From: Caldifarciminota bacterium
GTDB taxonomy: Bacteria > Hydrothermota > Tepidihabitantia > Tepidihabitantales > Tepidihabitantaceae
Length of the DNA stretch: 64,000 nt
Assembly (NCBI GenBank): GCA_026418295.1
Contig: JAOABP010000007.1
Location: 39,163-103,162 of the forward strand
Direction of reading: 5' to 3'
Positions 60,110 to 64,000 of this stretch are shown piece after piece. Both the position numbers and the translations under genes were made by a program. The notes beneath the pieces are model-generated. The model made no database searches and was not told the DNA's origin. It was given only the letters and a program-made list of their open reading frames with translations. Within the stretch, counting starts at the first letter, position 1. Each line of letters begins with the position of its first letter.

Positions 60110-60855
60110 ACCAGTCCCAGTTTTCTGAATGCCCGCTCCAGCCGGCGGAGCTCGTAATGGTGGGTCATGTCCAGATGAAGCGGGGTTACGGAGATAAACC
60201 CGGCATAGACCGCTTCAAAGTCTGAGCCCCGGGTGGCTTTGAAATCCATCTCGCCGTCAATCGTGTAACACAGTCCGCCGTCAGGCAGATGTTTTCTGAT
60301 CGCCATGTCCCGGTAGATCCGGTGGCCGAGCCGGGTCACTCTGATGCCCCTGATTTCACCGGCCGGGATGTTGATATTCAGCAGGCACTTCTTCGGCAGG
60401 AGGCCCTTCAGCAGGAGCGGAACGAGGGTGCCAAGCAGCCGGTGGACAGCAGGCAGATTCTCACCCGTGCGGAGATAGGACAGGGCGATTGCCGGAATGC
60501 CGAGCAGGGCGGCTTCAATTGCGGCGGCGACTGTGCCGGAATAGAGGACATCATCGCCGAGGTTCGGGCTGTCGTTGATGCCGGAAATTACCAGGTCAAT
60601 TGACCTTTGGAAAATACCGTGGTGGGCGATGAGGACACAGTCGGTCGGGGTGCCGGCAACCGCATACCAGCCGGGTTTGCGCCGTTCCACCAAAATCGGT
60701 TTTCTCAGGCTGAAGGAGTGACTGGCTGCCGACTGATTGGTTGCCGGTGCAACAACGAACCTTCTGCCCAAGCCCCGGACAGCGGTAAAAAGCTCCTTCA
60801 GCCCCGGAGCATCGATCCCGTCGTCATTGGTCAGGACAATCAGCGGTTTTTCCAT
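60106..60855 (-). CDS. surE: 5'/3'-nucleotidase SurE
   Basis: A 249-aa protein with the SurE signature LTNDDGIDAPGL at its N terminus, SAASHSF, TDCV, SGINDSPNLG, YSGTVAAA and the conserved C-terminal part. It hydrolyses nucleoside monophosphates with a divalent metal. ATG 60855 is chosen because it gives the usual N terminus and lies 10 nt after a -10 box with no SD (leaderless); the open frame continues 22 codons upstream through the promoter. Confidence 0.92.
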   Translation of the reverse strand: MEKPLIVLTNDDGIDAPGLKELFTAVRGLGRRFVVAPATNQSAASHSFSLRKPILVERRKPGWYAVAGTPTDCVLIAHHGIFQRSIDLVISGINDSPNLGDDVLYSGTVAAAIEAALLGIPAIALSYLRTGENLPAVHRLLGTLVPLLLKGLLPKKCLLNINIPAGEIRGIRVTRLGHRIYRDMAIRKHLPDGGLCYTIDGEMDFKATRGSDFEAVYAGFISVTPLHLDMTHHYELRRLERAFRKLGLV

Positions 60856-60865
60856 CGGCGGTGAA

Positions 60866-60893
60866 ATTCTAATGGCTGGACAGCGAAGGTCAA
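60866..60893 (-). promoter_or_regulatory. Promoter of surE, leaderless type
   Basis: On the minus strand, TTGACC (60893-60888), a 16-nt spacer and TAGAAT (60871-60866), then 10 nt to the ATG. Confidence 0.62.
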
Positions 60894-60912
60894 CCTGATG
60901 TCTTGTTACAGA

Positions 60913-60940
60913 TTGACACATAAAAGAAACTCAGTATTTT
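60913..60940 (+). promoter_or_regulatory. Promoter of the last surface-protein gene
   Basis: TTGACA (60913-60918), a 16-nt spacer and TATTTT (60935-60940), divergent from surE. A leader of about 86 nt ends in AAAGGAGG. Confidence 0.65.
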
Positions 60941-61032
60941 AAAGACTTGTTTTCGTCCGTTTAGGTCTAATTTGAAAGTTTCAGGGTAAACAAAAACACC
61001 AAGACATAAACATAAAAAAGAAAGGAGGAAGT

Positions 61033-64000
61033 GTGCGGAAACGGCTGGTTTTCTTTGTCCTGATGCTGACCGGTCTGGTCTTTGCGCAGCTGGATGCGGT
61101 CTGGTCGGACACGGTCCGGCTGACTAATGTCAGTGTAAATGACATCGTTGGTTCTCAGTCGATGGTTGTTGATCCCTCGGGCGTGATTCATGTAGTTTGG
61201 GAGTCAGAGCGTGGTGGCATTGGCTATGAGATCTGGTACAAACGTTTTTATCCCGGATCGGGTTGGACCCACGACACCTGCATTGTTGGTGAACTTGCTG
61301 GTAGTTATAGATGTACCAAGCCAACTATTGCGGTAGATTCCTCGGGAATACTGCATCTTGTGTTTGTCCGTGCTCCAAACTTCCCCCCGCCTTATTTACT
61401 CTGTTACAAAAAGTGTACACCTACTGCCGGGGGAAATGGGGGTTGGGATACTGCGGTAACTGTGCTGTCTCCGGACAGTGTAGTCTGTCAGGTATTGAGT
61501 GCCTGCATCGCTTGTACTCCGGATGGCAAAGTTCATGTACTCTACAGTCTGTATCGTTCTACTCCTTACTTTTCATACTCCTTAATCTATGTGCGGAAAG
61601 AGAATAATGTTTGGAACCCGCCGGTTACTCTGGACCATATGTCGGAGACGACGCGATGGCTTTATCATATTAATCTGGGCGCTGGGCGGGATGGAAATGT
61701 ACATGTTAGCTGGACAACTTGGGTACCCACTAACAATTCGCTTCATATTCTTTACCGGGGTCAGTTTAATGGCACCTGGGGTGCAACCGAGAGTATCGCA
61801 CGCTATTCGGGCTCGAGCAGTTGGATATCAATGGCAGTCAATCCCGTCAGTCACCGCCCTGGCATCTGCTTCTGTTATTATCCGAACTCCTATACGGTGG
61901 ATATCTACTTCAAAGAAAGGAGTGGAAACAGAGCTTCGGACACTTGGCCCGATGATTTTGAGGTCGTGGTTTCCGGTGATACATATGTGGCCGGGTATGA
62001 TTACAGTATTAAGTCCGTTTATACTCGCGAAGGCAGATTACACTTAGCCAATATAGCGATACAACGAGGCACTAATTATAATCTGCTGAGATACACTACC
62101 CGTCCACCTGCTGGTGGCTGGGATGTTCCGATTGAACTCCTCTATGTCCCTACACGCCGACAACGCAATGCTTCAATCGCCAATGGCGGCAACAGTGCGG
62201 ATCCGGCTTCAGTGCATATTGTTTGGAGTATGAGTGAATATAACTACTACAATTATGACTTGTACTACATCAAAGGCACGAATCCCTTCTATGACCTGAA
62301 GCTGGCAGGTGTTTATGGAATAGACGATACCTTGGGGATCGGCGAGACGGTGACGCCTGCAGTGCGGGTGGTTAATAACGGTAATCAGGATATTTCCGCC
62401 TTCAGCGTAACCATCACCATTGGCACAAGTTACACCTCTACCGTTAATGTTAATCAGACACTCGGGCCCGGTGACAGTCTGACCGTAACCGGTTTTGCAA
62501 ACTGGCAGCCTCTGGACAGCGGGTTGTATCATGTCCGGGCGGCACTCGACTGTTCGCAGGATATGCTGGATGAGAACAACACCATTGAATCGGATGTCCG
62601 GGTGGGGTATATTGATGCTGCGGTGACAGCAATCATTGCCCCGGAACGGGATGTCCGGCGGGGTACAACCCTCAAGCCGCGTGTCCGGATTGCCAATTAT
62701 GGTGACTGGCCCGGTATCATCGACCTGCGCTTTGTGATTTACTACGCCGGTAATCCGGTTTACGACCAGACCGAGCAGGTGGAAATTAATCCCTTGACTG
62801 AGGTTGACCACGAATTTGCCACCAGCTGGACCGCAGAGCTTACCGGCTCCTATCAGGCGGTAGCAATGCTTGCTCTGGCGCACGACCAGAATCACCACAA
62901 TGACACCGCCCGGCTTAATTTCTCAGTTTACAATCTCTACCCTGCGGGCTGGAAGGAGGTCGCCAATGTTCTCGGTCTGGTCAAGGATGGCGGATTTGTG
63001 GTCAAGGATCCGGATGGTGGCAAGCTGTATGCGGCACGCGGCTACAAGACCGGCGACTTCTATGCGTATGACATTGATGCCAACGCCTGGACTGCACTGC
63101 CGGCAGCACCGGCGATCATCGGCAAGGGTGGCAATGGCTGCTACGGTAACGGCTATGTGTATGTGATGCACGGACAGAACTCTGCCAAGTTCTCCCGCTT
63201 CAACATCGCCGCGAACAGCTGGGAAGCCCTGCCCGACATTCCGCCATGGACCTCGGGCAAGAACCCGAAGGGTGGCGGTGACCTGGCGTATGCCGAGGTT
63301 GACGGTGTGCCCTATGTGTATGTGCTCAAGGGCTACAAGCAGGACTTCGGCAGATACAACCTGGTGACCGGCACCTGGGAGGAGCTGGGTCAGGCACCGG
63401 CGGGCGCCAAGCCCAAGTGGGACAAGGGCTCCTGGCTTACCTATGACGGCGTCAACACGCTCTATGCGCACAAGGCGAAGTACTCCGAGCTGTGGACATT
63501 TGCGCTCGACAGCAGCAAGTGGAGCAGTGCAGCACTGCCTGGAATTCCGTATCCGAGCACCAGGACCGGCAAGAACAAGAAGCCCAAGGACGGCAGTGAT
63601 GGCGCCTACTACAACGGGTTCCTGTATGCGCTCAAGGGCGGTAACACCTGCGAGTTCTGGAAGTATGACATTGCGAGCAGAAGCTGGACCGAACTTGACC
63701 TGATGCCCGATGTCGGTTCAACCGGCAAGAAGAAGCGGGTGAAGAACGGTGGCTCACTGGCGAGCAACGGTGATGGCGCCTTCTTCGCACTCAAGGGCGG
63801 CAAGACGATGGAGTTCTGGCGCTACTTTGAGGAGCCGACGGTGTTTGCCTCTGCGCCCGAGCGTTCGGGTGTGATGGGACAGACGGTGACACCGGTCCGG
63901 TTCGGCTTCAGCGTTGCGCCCAATCCGGTGGTGAAGGGCTATGGCATGCTCTCCTACAGTGTGCCGCAGGCGGGCGAGGCGAAGGTGAAGGTGTTTGATG
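61033..64000 (+). CDS. Secreted kelch-type surface protein with CARDB repeats, 3' end outside window
   Basis: GTG 61033 follows a perfect SD (AAAGGAGG). The frame is open to the window edge (about 989 aa so far). Signal peptide (KRLVFFVLMLTGLVFAQ), an N-terminal part of six-bladed type (about 25-415), two CARDB-like domains (about 420-635), a kelch-like module (about 636-940) with 'ALKGGNTCEFWKYD' repeats closely like the C25 protease module, and the start of a sorting domain (VAPNPVV). From about 62940 codon choice changes sharply to AAC, AAG, GGC and GAC, whereas the first half prefers AAT and mixes AAA with AAG. Confidence 0.8.
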   Translation, partial: MRKRLVFFVLMLTGLVFAQLDAVWSDTVRLTNVSVNDIVGSQSMVVDPSGVIHVVWESERGGIGYEIWYKRFYPGSGWTHDTCIVGELAGSYRCTKPTIAVDSSGILHLVFVRAPNFPPPYLLCYKKCTPTAGGNGGWDTAVTVLSPDSVVCQVLSACIACTPDGKVHVLYSLYRSTPYFSYSLIYVRKENNVWNPPVTLDHMSETTRWLYHINLGAGRDGNVHVSWTTWVPTNNSLHILYRGQFNGTWGATESIARYSGSSSWISMAVNPVSHRPGICFCYYPNSYTVDIYFKERSGNRASDTWPDDFEVVVSGDTYVAGYDYSIKSVYTREGRLHLANIAIQRGTNYNLLRYTTRPPAGGWDVPIELLYVPTRRQRNASIANGGNSADPASVHIVWSMSEYNYYNYDLYYIKGTNPFYDLKLAGVYGIDDTLGIGETVTPAVRVVNNGNQDISAFSVTITIGTSYTSTVNVNQTLGPGDSLTVTGFANWQPLDSGLYHVRAALDCSQDMLDENNTIESDVRVGYIDAAVTAIIAPERDVRRGTTLKPRVRIANYGDWPGIIDLRFVIYYAGNPVYDQTEQVEINPLTEVDHEFATSWTAELTGSYQAVAMLALAHDQNHHNDTARLNFSVYNLYPAGWKEVANVLGLVKDGGFVVKDPDGGKLYAARGYKTGDFYAYDIDANAWTALPAAPAIIGKGGNGCYGNGYVYVMHGQNSAKFSRFNIAANSWEALPDIPPWTSGKNPKGGGDLAYAEVDGVPYVYVLKGYKQDFGRYNLVTGTWEELGQAPAGAKPKWDKGSWLTYDGVNTLYAHKAKYSELWTFALDSSKWSSAALPGIPYPSTRTGKNKKPKDGSDGAYYNGFLYALKGGNTCEFWKYDIASRSWTELDLMPDVGSTGKKKRVKNGGSLASNGDGAFFALKGGKTMEFWRYFEEPTVFASAPERSGVMGQTVTPVRFGFSVAPNPVVKGYGMLSYSVPQAGEAKVKVFD

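Noticed and set aside
1..64000. CRISPR arrays, insertion sequences, prophage, rRNA or a replication origin
   Set aside because: No regularly spaced repeats, transposase or integrase motifs, att-like direct repeats or rRNA signatures were seen on reading through the window.

Overview
The window looks like a chromosomal contig from an uncultivated anaerobic bacterium with an outer membrane, about 55-58 % GC by eye. Seven large genes encode secreted proteins (C25 peptidase, beta-propellers, FG-GAP/VCBS proteins, kelch-like modules). Most end in the short beta-sandwich typical of type IX secretion (T9SS) cargo: an Asn-Pro (PNP) motif, then 'G..V', then 'G.Y'. Together with an OmpA protein, a porin, Rnf and an Mrp-linked hydrogenase, this resembles genomes of candidate phylum WOR-3 (Stahlbacteria) or related FCB-like lineages. 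The phylum is an inference from gene content only; no rRNA is present.

Layout. 1-5.6 kb: end of a prepilin peptidase, an OmpA protein, and a serA-DUF1015-GTPase cluster. 5.7-11.4 kb: a giant C25 (gingipain-like) surface protease behind a structured leader. 11.5-18.8 kb: an unusual histidine ammonia-lyase, a Mut7-C protein, a tandem ThyX, an FG-GAP protein, a lipoprotein and a DUF1893 protein. 18.9-33.5 kb: one compact 18-gene operon for a membrane-bound group-4 [NiFe] hydrogenase fused to a full Mrp antiporter set, headed by NAD(P)H/flavin and Fe-S electron-input subunits. 33.6-38.7 kb, convergent: a complete rnfCDGEAB operon. 39-40.9 kb: divergent UPF0282 hydrolase and D-amino-acid aminotransferase. 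41-46.7 kb: T9SS cargo genes, one of them broken. 46.7-49.4 kb: birA, coaX, an NYN-domain gene and tsaB. 49.4-52.5 kb: a porin, a selenocysteine tRNA and an SBBP-repeat protein on the minus strand. 52.6-60.1 kb: a six-gene operon of partly unknown function. 60.1-64 kb: surE and a further kelch-type surface protein running off the end.

How it fits together. Rnf (ferredoxin:NAD+, ion pumping) and the hydrogenase-Mrp complex (ferredoxin and/or NAD(P)H to H2, ion pumping) lie end to end and would share ferredoxin, NAD(H) and the ion gradient, which suits a fermentative H2-producing life. The surface proteases and propellers suggest growth on polymers or proteins, and a histidine ammonia-lyase and a D-amino-acid aminotransferase are compatible with amino-acid use.

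Regulation. Sigma-70-like promoters (TTGACN, 16-17 nt, TANNNT) are easy to see. In at least eight cases the -10 box lies only 6-12 nt before the start codon with no Shine-Dalgarno, implying leaderless mRNAs. Genes for secreted proteins more often have longer leaders and strong AGGAGG sites.
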